Made by a program: the position numbers and the translations under genes | NCBI GenBank assembly: GCA_030038415.1 | Contig: JASHOX010000183.1 | Location: forward strand, 1-50,383 | DNA from: Xanthobacteraceae bacterium | GTDB taxonomy: Bacteria; Pseudomonadota; Alphaproteobacteria; Rhizobiales; Xanthobacteraceae | Length of the DNA stretch: 50,383 bases | Reading direction: 5' to 3' | Notes under the pieces: model-generated | Database searches by the model: none | The model's input: only the letters and a program-made list of their open reading frames with translations | Told to the model about the DNA's origin: nothing | Shown here: piece after piece, positions 43,036 through 50,383 of the stretch | Position numbering within the stretch: the stretch's first letter is position 1 | Layout of the letters: each line of letters opens with the position of its first letter

Positions 43036-44130
43036 TCAGGCCCACTCGGCTTGAGCCTCGGCCCGCAAGTCGACCGTGGACTTCACGCCGATGTCGTCAA
43101 AATGCTCGTCGAGGAACCGCCGAGCCGCGCGCTTGCCACTGACATGCAGCATATCGAAAAAATCGTAGTCGGTCGAAAGCTTGCTGAAGGCGTCGAAATG
43201 GGTGCCGAAACGGTCGAGCAAGATGCGATGAACATTGATGCGGCGGTACTGCCCTGGCCCGGTGCCGCGCGGCAGCCTGCCTTGATCGATCAGCCTGGCG
43301 ACGAAGTCGATGGCGCGATACTCGCCGATAAGCGAGGAATTGAAGGTGATCTCATTGATGCGGTTCATGATCTCGCTGGACGACATCGGCGTCGCCTGCC
43401 GCACCAGCGGATTGATCTGTACCACCAGCACGTCCTCGGTCGTGGTGGTGCGAAAAAAGGGAAAGATCACCGGATTGCCGAGATAGCCGCCGTCCCAATA
43501 GGGCACACCGTCGATTTCGACAGCGCGGAAAATGGTCGGCAGGCAAGCCGACGCCATGACCGCTTCCGCCGTGATCTTCTCGCGCGGGAAAACGCGCACG
43601 CGGCCGGTCTGCACATTGGTCGCCGAAATGAACAGTTTCAAATCATCGCTCGAACGCAGCTTCTCGAAATCGACGAAACGCTCGATCAGCTCCTTGAGCG
43701 GATTGATGTTGAGCGGATTGGCGTCATACGGGGAAAAATAGCGCGACAGCGTGTTGAACCAGGCCTGTACCGGGCTGCCCTCTAGCGGCGTGAACGACAG
43801 CAACCGCTCCATGACCGCCCGCTGCAGCGCCGGCAGATTGCCGGTGCTCGATGCCGAACGCCAGAAATCGGCCAGCCGCTTTTGCGCCTCTTCGCGGCCG
43901 CCGCGCAGCAGGCCATCAGCCAACATGACCGCATTGACCGCGCCAGCCGAGGTGCCGGAAATGCCCTCGATCGACAGCCGCTCGTCGCACAAGAGCTGTT
44001 CCAGCACGCCCCAGGTGAAGGCGCCGTGCGCGCCGCCACCCTGCAGCGCGAGATTGATGCGTTTGGTTTTCGGCGCGGCGGCTTTTGCTGCCGCTCGGCC
44101 CGGCAGCAGCGCATTGAGTATGTTGCTCAT
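43036..44130 (-). CDS. Patatin-like phospholipase
   Basis: The 364-residue protein has all patatin motifs: the oxyanion GGGAHG (about 31-36), the nucleophile elbow GTSAG, and the catalytic DGG in YWDGGYLGNP. No signal peptide is seen. It should be a serine lipid acyl hydrolase with a Ser-Asp dyad. It starts seven bases after the bdhA stop codon, with GAGG upstream, so both form one operon. The same bdhA-patatin pairing is known in Legionella, where it affects poly-3-hydroxybutyrate; acting on the PHB granule surface is a plausible role here. Confidence 0.92.
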   Translation of the reverse strand: MSNILNALLPGRAAAKAAAPKTKRINLALQGGGAHGAFTWGVLEQLLCDERLSIEGISGTSAGAVNAVMLADGLLRGGREEAQKRLADFWRSASSTGNLPALQRAVMERLLSFTPLEGSPVQAWFNTLSRYFSPYDANPLNINPLKELIERFVDFEKLRSSDDLKLFISATNVQTGRVRVFPREKITAEAVMASACLPTIFRAVEIDGVPYWDGGYLGNPVIFPFFRTTTTEDVLVVQINPLVRQATPMSSSEIMNRINEITFNSSLIGEYRAIDFVARLIDQGRLPRGTGPGQYRRINVHRILLDRFGTHFDAFSKLSTDYDFFDMLHVSGKRAARRFLDEHFDDIGVKSTVDLRAEAQAEWA

Positions 44131-44137
44131 GCCTCGC

Positions 44138-44920
44138 TTATTCGGCCGTCCAGCCGCCGTCGATCGAAAGGTTAGCACCCGTGATGGCCTTCGCCGCATC
44201 CGAACAGAGATAGACCGCGAGGCTCGCGACTTCATCGACGGTCACGAATTCCTTGGTCGGCTGCGCCGCCAGGATCACATCCCGCTTGACCTGCTCCTCG
44301 GTTATGCCGCGTGCCTTGGCGGTGTCGGGAATCTGCTTCTCAACCAGCGGCGTCCAGACGTAGCCTGGGCTGATGCAGTTGCAGGTGACGCCGAATGTGG
44401 CCGTTTCAAGCGCGACGGTTTTCGATAAGCCGGCAAGTCCGTGCTTGGCGGAAACATACGCGCACTTAAACGGCGAAGCGACCAGCGAATGCGCCGAAGC
44501 GGTATTGATGATGCGGCCCCATTTGCGCGATTTCATGCCGGGGACCGCGGCACGCATGGCGTGGAACGCCGCCGACAGACCGATCGCGATGATTTGGTCC
44601 CACTTCTCGATCGGAAATTCCTCGATCGGAGCGACGTATTGAATGCCGGCATTATTGACGAGCACGTCGAGCGAGCCGAAGGTCTTTTCGCTGGTGTGCA
44701 CCATGTCGGCGATCTCGGCCGGCTTGGTCATGTCGGCGCCGGAATAGATCGCCTTGACCTTGAAATCTTTCTCGATGCCGGCGCGCTCCTTTTCGATCGC
44801 GGCCTTGTCGCCGAAGCCGTTGATGGTGATGTTGGCGCCCTGCGCCGCCAGCGCACGGGCCATAGCGAGACCGATGCCCGACGTCGAACCGGTCACTAGC
44901 GCGGACTTTCCTTTCAGCAT
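44138..44920 (-). CDS. 3-hydroxybutyrate dehydrogenase
   Basis: The 260-residue short-chain dehydrogenase has NAD-binding TGSTSGIGLAMA near the N-terminus, NNAGIQYVAPIEEFP (the IQYVAPIEEFP wording is characteristic of D-3-hydroxybutyrate dehydrogenase), the catalytic Ser, and YVSAKHG holding Tyr and Lys. It interconverts 3-hydroxybutyrate and acetoacetate in PHB or ketone-body metabolism. The start 44920 (MLKGKSALVTG) follows GGGGA; an earlier start adds 16 non-family residues. It is divergent from the Fur-family gene. Confidence 0.92.
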   Translation of the reverse strand: MLKGKSALVTGSTSGIGLAMARALAAQGANITINGFGDKAAIEKERAGIEKDFKVKAIYSGADMTKPAEIADMVHTSEKTFGSLDVLVNNAGIQYVAPIEEFPIEKWDQIIAIGLSAAFHAMRAAVPGMKSRKWGRIINTASAHSLVASPFKCAYVSAKHGLAGLSKTVALETATFGVTCNCISPGYVWTPLVEKQIPDTAKARGITEEQVKRDVILAAQPTKEFVTVDEVASLAVYLCSDAAKAITGANLSIDGGWTAE

Positions 44921-45054
44921 GACAATCCCCAATTTAGGAGGGCGCTTGGCAAAAGAACGCCCGAACAAATGACGGACGGTTGCGAAACGGCGGGAATGTG
45001 CGGCGCTTCTTGCTGCGGCGCAACATTAAAATCGGGGGCTGCGTCACGTTTTCG

Positions 45055-45074
45055 CGATCCGCTACGATCCGCTA
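45055..45074. repeat. Tandem 10-bp direct repeat upstream of the Fur-family gene
   Basis: CGATCCGCTA occurs twice head-to-tail at 45055-45064 and 45065-45074, in the 211-base divergent bdhA/Fur-family intergenic region. It may be a slippage duplication or paired protein-binding site. No classical Zur or Fur box was seen. Confidence 0.5.
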
Positions 45075-45131
45075 CAGTTCCCGGTCGGGCCGGCAGGCTG
45101 CGACTACGACTGCGTCGAGTATGACTGCGCC

Positions 45132-45620
45132 ATGACCAACGCATTACGAGCGATTTTCCCGTCGCCCGACCATGATCATGAACGTTGCGCCAGCGCGGCG
45201 ATTGCCCATGCCGAGGCGCAGTGTGCGGCGCGCGCCCAGCGCCTAACGCCGATGCGACGTCAGGTTCTGCAAGCTTTGCTGTCGAGCCATAAGCCGCTCG
45301 GCGCCTATGAGATCATCGATCGTCTGGCGCAAAAAACCCGCCCAGCGCCGATCACCATCTATCGCGCGCTCGATTTCCTCCGCGAGAACGGCCTTGTCCA
45401 TCGCATCGAGAGCCGCAACGCTTACGTCGCTTGCGTGCATAATCACGGCGGCGACGATCTGGTCGTCTTTCTGATTTGCGAAAGTTGCGGCGCGGTCGGC
45501 GAAGCGCCCGGCGGCGCCGCCGCGGAGGCGCTGAAGGCATCCTCGCGCGCCGCAGGATTTTCGCCCAGGAGTCCGTTGATCGAAATCGCAGGCATCTGCT
45601 CGCATTGCCGCAAGCGATGA
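45132..45620 (+). CDS. Fur-family metalloregulator, Zur-like
   Basis: The 162-residue protein has a winged-helix domain (about 35-95; RLTPMRRQVLQALLSSHKPLGAYEIIDRL, recognisable by LTPMRRQVL and PLGAYEI), HNHGGDD at the hinge, and CESCGAVGE plus the C-terminal CSHCRKR structural zinc cysteines. The PLGAYEI helix and the late CxxC resemble Zur rather than Fur or Irr. An extra N-terminal stretch PDHDHERC may also bind metal. It is followed within 10 bases by a DMT exporter gene. Confidence 0.88.
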   Translation: MTNALRAIFPSPDHDHERCASAAIAHAEAQCAARAQRLTPMRRQVLQALLSSHKPLGAYEIIDRLAQKTRPAPITIYRALDFLRENGLVHRIESRNAYVACVHNHGGDDLVVFLICESCGAVGEAPGGAAAEALKASSRAAGFSPRSPLIEIAGICSHCRKR

Positions 45621-45630
45621 CGTCGCGGCA

Positions 45631-46542
45631 TTGAAACGCGTGACCGTGCCAGCTTCTCCGTCGTCCCGTCCGCTCGATGCGTTCGCTGTCGCGGTGACGA
45701 TCGGGCTGTGCCTAAGCTGGGGCTTCAACAATGTCGCGATCAAGCTTGCGATTCACGACATCCCGCCGCTGATCCAATCGGCCTCGCGCTCGGTCATCGC
45801 AGCGGTGCTGGTCGGGCTGTGGGCACAGGTGCGTGGCATACCGCTGTTCCGGCGCGACGGTACGCTCGGTGCCGGCGTTTTGGCGGGGGTACTCTTTGCC
45901 TTTGAATTCCTGCTGATCTATCGCGGCCTGGTTTGGACGACGGTGACGCGCGGCACGCTGTTTCTCTATCTGGCGCCATTCTTTGTCGTGATCGGCTCGC
46001 GCTGGCTGGTGCCTGGCGATCATTTCCGACTTTCACAATGGCTTGGTTTGCTGTTGTCCTTTATCGGCATCGCCATCGCCTTTGGCTTGCCGACGCCCGC
46101 GATCAGTCCGCACCAGGCGCTCGGCGACCTGATGTTGACCGGCGCCGCCGCGGCCTGGGCGGCGACGACGCTGGTCATCAAAGTCACCTCGCTCAATCGG
46201 ATCAGCGCCGAGAAAACCCTGCTCTACCAGCTCGTGGTTTCGGCGCCGCTGCTTGCCGCCGGCGCGCTGGTGTTTGGCGAGCACATCGACTCCGTGCCCT
46301 CGCCGCTGGCGCTCGGCGCCTTCGCCTACCAGACCGTCTGGGTCGTGAGTGTCACATTTGCGGTCTGGTTCGCGCTGGTGGTGCGCTATTCAGCCGCCCG
46401 GCTGTCGGTCTTTACTTTCCTGGCCCCATTGTTCGGCGTGGCGGCCGGTCACATTGTGCTCGACGAGCCGCTGACGCCGGCTTTTGCCGTCGCGGCGGCG
46501 TCGGTGGCCGCCGGCCTCCTCCTCGTCAACCGGCCCCGATGA
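45631..46542 (+). CDS. DMT-superfamily (EamA) transporter
   Basis: The 303-residue protein has about ten hydrophobic helices and two EamA repeats (GLCLSWGFNNVAIKLAI at the start; later LMLTGAAAAWAATTLVIKV). It is a drug/metabolite exporter of unknown substrate. No strong ribosome-binding site is seen; TTG 45631 and GTG 45640 are both possible starts, and TTG gives a complete first helix either way. Tight spacing to the Fur-family gene suggests one transcript. Confidence 0.88.
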   Translation: MKRVTVPASPSSRPLDAFAVAVTIGLCLSWGFNNVAIKLAIHDIPPLIQSASRSVIAAVLVGLWAQVRGIPLFRRDGTLGAGVLAGVLFAFEFLLIYRGLVWTTVTRGTLFLYLAPFFVVIGSRWLVPGDHFRLSQWLGLLLSFIGIAIAFGLPTPAISPHQALGDLMLTGAAAAWAATTLVIKVTSLNRISAEKTLLYQLVVSAPLLAAGALVFGEHIDSVPSPLALGAFAYQTVWVVSVTFAVWFALVVRYSAARLSVFTFLAPLFGVAAGHIVLDEPLTPAFAVAAASVAAGLLLVNRPR

Positions 46543-46628
46543 CGCTATATGAGCGGGGTCAGCCCTCGTTGCCCGCAGGGATTCCGAGGGTCATCTAACT
46601 GAAGCATCGTCGCTGTAAGGACTTGGCT

Positions 46629-47885
46629 ATGATGGAGTTTTCTGGCCCGGCCGAGAGGCATCGGACCGTTGCCGTGAAGGTCGGCAAGGTGACCGTCGGC
46701 GGTGGCGCACCCGTTGTGGTGCAGTCGATGACCAACACCGATACCGCCGACGCCGCGGCGACCGCGAAACAGGTGGCGGCGCTGGCGCGCGCCGGCTCGG
46801 AGATCGTGCGGATTACCGTCGACCGCGACGAGGCGGCCGCCGCCGTTCCGCACATCAAGGAACAGCTCCTCAAGATGAACGTCGACGTGCCGATCGTCGG
46901 CGACTTCCACTATATCGGCCACAAGCTCCTGGCCGATCATCCCGCCTGCGCCGAGGCGCTGGACAAATACCGCATCAATCCCGGCAATGTCGGCTTCAAA
47001 GAAAAGAAGGACCGGCAATTTGGCGCCATCGTCGAAACTGCGATCCGCCACGACAAGCCGGTGCGGATCGGCGCCAATTGGGGCTCGCTCGATCAGGAGC
47101 TCCTCACCCACCTGATGGATGAAAATTCGCGATCCAACCACCCGGTGGATGCCCGCGACGTGACCCGCGAGGCCATGGTGCAATCGGCGCTGCTCTCGGC
47201 GGAGCGCGCCGAAGAGATCGGCCTGCCGCGTTCCAAGATCATCCTCTCGGCCAAGGTATCGGCGGTGCAGGACTTGATCGGCGTTTACGGGGAGCTAGCG
47301 CGGCGGTCGAATTATGCGCTGCATCTCGGCCTCACCGAGGCCGGCATGGGCTCGAAGGGCATCGTCGCTTCATCGGCCGCGATGGGCGTGTTGCTGCAGC
47401 AGGGTATCGGCGACACCATCCGTATCTCGCTCACGCCAGAGCCGAACGGCGACCGCACGCTGGAAGTCAAAGTCGCGCAGGAATTGTTGCAGACGGTCGG
47501 GCTGCGCACTTTCGTGCCGCTGGTCGCCGCTTGTCCGGGCTGCGGACGGACGACCTCCACCACCTTTCAGGAGCTCGCTGCCAGCATCCAGGGCTTTATC
47601 CGCGACTCGATGCCGGAGTGGAAGACGCGCTACCCCGGCGTCGAAGGACTCAACGTCGCGGTCATGGGCTGCATCGTCAACGGGCCAGGCGAGTCCAAGC
47701 ACGCCGATATCGGTATTTCTCTACCGGGTACTGGCGAGCAACCGACCGCCCCCGTGTTTATCGACGGCAAAAAGGCCATGACGCTGCGCGGCCCAACGCT
47801 CGCCGCCGACTTCCAGAGAATCGTTGTTGACTACATCGAACAGCGCTTCGGGTCGGGTGGCGCGGGCCGCACTGCTGCCGAATAG
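46629..47885 (+). CDS. ispG: 4-hydroxy-3-methylbut-2-enyl diphosphate synthase (IspG/GcpE)
   Basis: The 418-residue protein has the TIM-barrel part ([42 protein letters not shown]) and the Fe-S domain with CPGCGRTT (Cys302, Cys305) and [11 protein letters not shown] (Cys348, Glu355), the [4Fe-4S] ligands. It makes HMBPP in the MEP isoprenoid pathway. TAAGGA seven bases upstream supports ATG 46629. The Nfu protein in this window is a plausible cluster donor. Confidence 0.96.
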   Translation: MMEFSGPAERHRTVAVKVGKVTVGGGAPVVVQSMTNTDTADAAATAKQVAALARAGSEIVRITVDRDEAAAAVPHIKEQLLKMNVDVPIVGDFHYIGHKLLADHPACAEALDKYRINPGNVGFKEKKDRQFGAIVETAIRHDKPVRIGANWGSLDQELLTHLMDENSRSNHPVDARDVTREAMVQSALLSAERAEEIGLPRSKIILSAKVSAVQDLIGVYGELARRSNYALHLGLTEAGMGSKGIVASSAAMGVLLQQGIGDTIRISLTPEPNGDRTLEVKVAQELLQTVGLRTFVPLVAACPGCGRTTSTTFQELAASIQGFIRDSMPEWKTRYPGVEGLNVAVMGCIVNGPGESKHADIGISLPGTGEQPTAPVFIDGKKAMTLRGPTLAADFQRIVVDYIEQRFGSGGAGRTAAE

Positions 47886-48077
47886 GCTTCGGCGCGCCCG
47901 CATCCGCCAATGGATCGCCTTGGGGCCTGGGGATAAGTCGTTGCCAAATAGGCACAGCCTCCTGGAATCGTGCAGTCCCGGGTTCCGCTGTCTCGACAGT
48001 CGCCCCCGACGCATTCACGATATGCGTTAACCATGCTGCGCCGTTTTGGGCGCAGGTATGGAGGGGGAGTCACCATA

Positions 48078-48524
48078 ATGAAACGGACGATGGTCGCCGT
48101 GCTGGCGGTGGTTTTTGCGCTTGGGCTGCTGCCACAGGCTGCGCGGGCACAGGATAACAATTGGAATACGTTCTGGGCATGGCTGACACGCGGCCAAGAT
48201 CCCCGGCTGTTTTGGAGCGGCGTTGTCGTCGGCGCCGGCGCCGGTGCCGCCGATTACGCGATAACCAGGAAGCGCGGCTATCCGGCCGTCCGCCACGTCA
48301 GCTATGGCACGGCCTGGGGCGTCACATCCTATGCCTGCGCCGTGGTCTATCCGATTGTCGGAACAATCGCGCTCAACCGCCCGCTGACGCCGCGGGAGAT
48401 GTACGACGGTGTCGGCGACTGCATTGTGCCGTTCATCGGCGGCTATATCGTCGATGCGATCCTACCGCACGATCCGTGGACGGACGGGACGCCGGCACCC
48501 AAACCCCACCATCATCACGGCTGA
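48078..48524 (+). CDS. Small exported protein of unknown function
   Basis: The 148-residue protein has a signal peptide (1-24, ending AARAQ), then a short N-terminal part (NNWNTFWAWLTRGQDPRLF) and two Gly/Ala-rich hydrophobic segments (FWSGVVVGAGAGAADYAI, YGTAWGVTSYACAVVYPIVGTIAL). The C-terminal tail is Pro/His-rich and ends KPHHHHG, a possible metal-binding end. A strong GAGGGGGAG eight bases upstream fixes the ATG. It is isolated between ispG and a strong terminator. No family recognised. Confidence 0.8.
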   Translation: MKRTMVAVLAVVFALGLLPQAARAQDNNWNTFWAWLTRGQDPRLFWSGVVVGAGAGAADYAITRKRGYPAVRHVSYGTAWGVTSYACAVVYPIVGTIALNRPLTPREMYDGVGDCIVPFIGGYIVDAILPHDPWTDGTPAPKPHHHHG

Positions 48525-48545
48525 TCCGCCCGACAGTCGATTTGG

Positions 48546-48571
48546 AAAAGCCGGCCTCGCGCCGGCTTTTT
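48546..48571 (+). terminator. Intrinsic terminator after the small exported protein
   Basis: AAAAGCCGGC and GCCGGCTTTT pair around CTCGC (GCCGGC at 48550-48555 and 48561-48566, flanked by A and T runs). The symmetric A/T flanks could make it act on both strands. Confidence 0.85.
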
Positions 48572-48626
48572 GCTGGGCGCGTTCCAGTTTACGCTTTGCA
48601 GGAAGGACACCGAGAGGGGCGCGCTT

Positions 48627-49151
48627 GTGGCGAGTGCCGGTAACGATCGAGTTTTGCTCAGCGGGGCGCGGATCATCGCCGCCATAAAGGCGAGCGCGAT
48701 CGAATATGTGCTCTCGGTGCCCGACATCACCACCAGCTCCGGATTGCTGGAGCCAATTGCGCACGACAAAGACCTGCGGCTCATCCGCGTCTGCAAGGAG
48801 GACGAATGCATCGGCATCGCCTCCGGCCTGTCCTATTGCGACAAGCGCGCACTCATCCTGATCCAGCACACCGGCTTTCTGGACTCGATCAACGCCATTC
48901 GCGGCATCGCCGTCGAGTACAAGCAGCCGATCTGCATGATGGTCGGGCTGTTGCAGCACGAGCCGGAGCGCACGCCCCGCGCCTCGTCGCGTTACGGCGT
49001 GCGCATCATGGAGCCGATTCTCGACGACATGGGCATCGCCCATCATCTCATCAGCGCCGACGCCGACGTCGCAAAAATTCAGCCGGCAATCGAGAGGGCG
49101 TACGGCGAACCAGCGCCGGTCGCTTTCCTGATCGGGCGGAGCCCGACATGA
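48627..49151 (+). CDS. TPP-dependent decarboxylase, alpha (Pyr-domain) subunit
   Basis: The 174-residue protein is a stand-alone N-terminal TPP-enzyme domain (PYR fold): YVLSVPDITTSSGL, the glutamate-bearing VCKEDECIGIASGLSY, and GFLDSINAIRGIAVEY. The size and pairing match the ComD subunit of sulfopyruvate decarboxylase and the split phosphonopyruvate-decarboxylase-like proteins. Substrate is unknown. GTG at 48627 follows GAGAGGGG by about eight bases; a longer frame would begin inside the terminator. The stop overlaps the next start (ATGA). Confidence 0.82.
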   Translation: MASAGNDRVLLSGARIIAAIKASAIEYVLSVPDITTSSGLLEPIAHDKDLRLIRVCKEDECIGIASGLSYCDKRALILIQHTGFLDSINAIRGIAVEYKQPICMMVGLLQHEPERTPRASSRYGVRIMEPILDDMGIAHHLISADADVAKIQPAIERAYGEPAPVAFLIGRSPT

Positions 49152-49714
49152 TGAAGCGCGATGAATGCTTTCGCGTGCTCGCTCGGCACATCAGCGATGA
49201 GGCGGTCGTCGCCACCTATAGCTCGGCAGTGGATTGGGTCGCCGCCTCGCCGCGTGCGCTGAACTACACCTCGATCGGCGCAATGGGTCTCGATTCGTCG
49301 CATGGGCTCGGCTTGGCGCTCGGTCGGCCCGACCGGCGCGTCATCGTTCTGCAGGGCGACGGCTCGCTGTTGATGAATCTCGGCAGCTTGGTCACCATCG
49401 CCGCGGTCGCCCCGAAGAACCTCGTGCACTTGGTCGCGCAGAATGAGACCTACGAAGCCAATGGCGGCCATCCCATTCCGTTGCCGAAAGTGGATTTCGC
49501 CGGCCTGGCGCGCGCGGCGGGCTACGCCGCGGTGTACGATTTCACCGATCTCGACGTTTTTGGTCAGCAAGTGGCCCACGTCCTCGAACAGGACGGCCCG
49601 GTTTTCGCCACGTTGCATGTCGAGCCATCGAAGCCGCTGACTTATGATTATCCGAGCCTCTACGACCCGGCGAAACGCAAGGCGTTCAAGACGGCGTGGC
49701 AGACGCGCGGCTAG
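49148..49714 (+). CDS. TPP-dependent decarboxylase, beta (PP-domain) subunit
   Basis: The 188-residue protein is the matching PP domain: GAMGLDSSHGLGLALG and the TPP/Mg site GDGSLLMNLGSLVTIA, then QNETYEANGGHP. It equals ComE of sulfopyruvate decarboxylase in size and order. The cofactor should sit at the interface with the alpha subunit, whose gene overlaps by four bases. No phosphonate or coenzyme M genes are visible nearby. Its TAG stop codon is the first three bases of a TAGAGCATGATC word of repeat copy C. Confidence 0.82.
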   Translation: MMKRDECFRVLARHISDEAVVATYSSAVDWVAASPRALNYTSIGAMGLDSSHGLGLALGRPDRRVIVLQGDGSLLMNLGSLVTIAAVAPKNLVHLVAQNETYEANGGHPIPLPKVDFAGLARAAGYAAVYDFTDLDVFGQQVAHVLEQDGPVFATLHVEPSKPLTYDYPSLYDPAKRKAFKTAWQTRG

Positions 49715-49761
49715 AGCATGATCTGGGAAAGCGGAAACCGGTTTTCCGAAAAATCATGCTC
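49714..49761. repeat. Dispersed palindromic repeat family 1, copy C
   Basis: A 48-bp palindrome, GAGCATGATC to AATCATGCTC with core GAAACCGGTTTTC. It begins on the last base of the TPP beta subunit stop codon and shares the TAGAGCATGATC word with copy B, and lies in the short gap before parB. Confidence 0.85.
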
Positions 49762-49793
49762 CACCAAAACAGGACCGGCGTGTTGGTTTTGGC

Positions 49794-50383
49794 TCAGCGC
49801 TTTTTTTCCAGTCGGCGCAGCACGTCGTCGAGCTGATCGAGGTTGCGATAGCGGATCGAGAGCACGCCGCCGCGACCGCGGTCGTTGATGCTCACCACCA
49901 GGCCGAGGGCATCCGAGATGCGCTTTTCCAGCGCAACCAAGTTGGCGTTTTTTTCGGCCCGAGCGAGCGATTTGCGGCCGTTGCGGTGACCGTTGGCTTT
50001 TTTGCCGGTTTCGCGGGCCAGCGCTTCGACCTGGCGCACATTGAGCCCGCCCGCGACGATCTCGTCGGCGAGCCGCTCCGCATCGTGGTGACCCACCAAA
50101 GCGCGGGCGTGGCCGGCGTCGAGGCGGCCGGCCTGGACATGCTCCTTGACCCGGTCGGGTAGCGTCTGCAGCCGCAGCATGTTCGTCACATAGCTGCGGC
50201 TTTTCCCGACAAGGCGGGCGACGTCCTCCTGGCTGTGGCTGAAGTCGCGGATCAGCGCGCGATAACCTTCCGCTTCTTCGAGTGGATTGAGATTGGCGCG
50301 CTGTACGTTCTCGATGATGGCGAGCTGCAGCGCCTCATCGTCGGTCGCGTCGATGATGACGACGGGCACTTCGTGCAGGCCGG
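49794..50383 (-). CDS. parB: Chromosome partitioning protein ParB (N-terminus beyond window)
   Basis: About 196 residues of ParB are visible, cut at the window edge. Visible are the CTP-binding/ParB-N end (AIIENVQRANLNPLEEAEGY, which includes the ENVQR motif), the HTH (QEDVARLVGKSRSYVTNMLRL), the linker with RKSLARAEK, and the C-terminal dimerisation domain (GLVVSINDRGRGGVLSIRY...LDDVLRRLEKK). The reading frame stays open to 50383, so the rest, including the GERR region, and probably parA lie outside. It loads at parS near the origin. No parS site was found by eye. Confidence 0.95.
   Translation of the reverse strand, partial: GLHEVPVVIIDATDDEALQLAIIENVQRANLNPLEEAEGYRALIRDFSHSQEDVARLVGKSRSYVTNMLRLQTLPDRVKEHVQAGRLDAGHARALVGHHDAERLADEIVAGGLNVRQVEALARETGKKANGHRNGRKSLARAEKNANLVALEKRISDALGLVVSINDRGRGGVLSIRYRNLDQLDDVLRRLEKKR

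Noticed and set aside
48806..49714. A long frame that could suggest a frameshifted single TPP enzyme
   Set aside because: Each subunit is complete, the genes overlap by ATGA, and the same split occurs in ComDE-type enzymes. The upstream part of this frame is a shadow of the alpha subunit.

Overview
The window looks like chromosome from an alphaproteobacterium of the Hyphomicrobiales (Rhizobiales), most likely the Bradyrhizobium/Xanthobacteraceae side of the order. The basis is the high GC content, the rpsT-dnaA-dnaN-recF-gyrB order, the miaB-phoH-ybeY-corC-lnt-(PraR-type HTH)-metK-trmB and rimP-nusA-ylxR-infB-rbfA-truB-rpsO-pnp strings, the DUF2336 protein, and short palindromic repeats of the kind common in that group. 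Genus cannot be fixed from sequence reading alone.

Layout. (1) 1-5.1 kb is a small oxidative-metabolism patch: a Rieske protein, a periplasmic PQQ-type sugar dehydrogenase fused to cytochrome c, a GMC flavoprotein oxidoreductase, and a divergent DapA-superfamily aldolase that lacks the DapA arginine. (2) 5.2-13.3 kb is the replication block: rpsT, a 0.9-kb gene-free stretch, dnaA, dnaN, recF, a 61-codon small gene, gyrB. (3) 13.3-15.2 kb (minus) has a membrane-anchored coiled-coil protein and a PfkB-family adenosine kinase. (4) 15.3-28.2 kb (plus) carries trpS, an Nfu-type Fe-S carrier, tsaB-rimI, an orphan Bug-family receptor, then the tightly coupled miaB-phoH-ybeY-corC-lnt run, a PraR/PhrR-like regulator, metK and trmB. 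(5) After a repeat-rich convergent gap and a minus-strand DUF2336 gene, 29.7-39.7 kb is the translation/RNA operon rimP to pnp, with a promoter plus probable attenuator in front and tandem hairpins before pnp. (6) 39.7-44.9 kb (minus) has a marR-emrA-emrB efflux operon and a bdhA-patatin operon linked to poly-3-hydroxybutyrate metabolism. (7) 45.1-50.4 kb has a Zur/Fur-type regulator with a DMT exporter, ispG, a small exported protein, a split two-subunit TPP decarboxylase, and the C-terminal two thirds of parB at the window edge.

How the genes fit together. Most of the window is informational: initiation and processivity of replication (DnaA, DnaN, RecF, GyrB, and ParB nearby), tRNA modification (MiaB, TsaB, TrmB, TruB), ribosome maturation (RimP, YbeY, RbfA, RimI, S15, S20) and RNA turnover (PNPase, PhoH, YbeY). 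The accessory parts are the sugar-oxidation patch, the efflux operon, the PHB operon, the orphan Bug receptor and the TPP enzyme.

No clear new defence or mobile system was found: no CRISPR array, transposase, integrase, tRNA or rRNA gene was recognised. The most interesting signals are non-coding. A 48-49 bp palindromic repeat occurs three times and supplies the TAG stop codon of two unrelated genes. A second 33-bp repeat lies inside the infB-rbfA gap and at the trmB start. A probable attenuator precedes rimP-nusA, and the pnp leader has two hairpins with identical stems.
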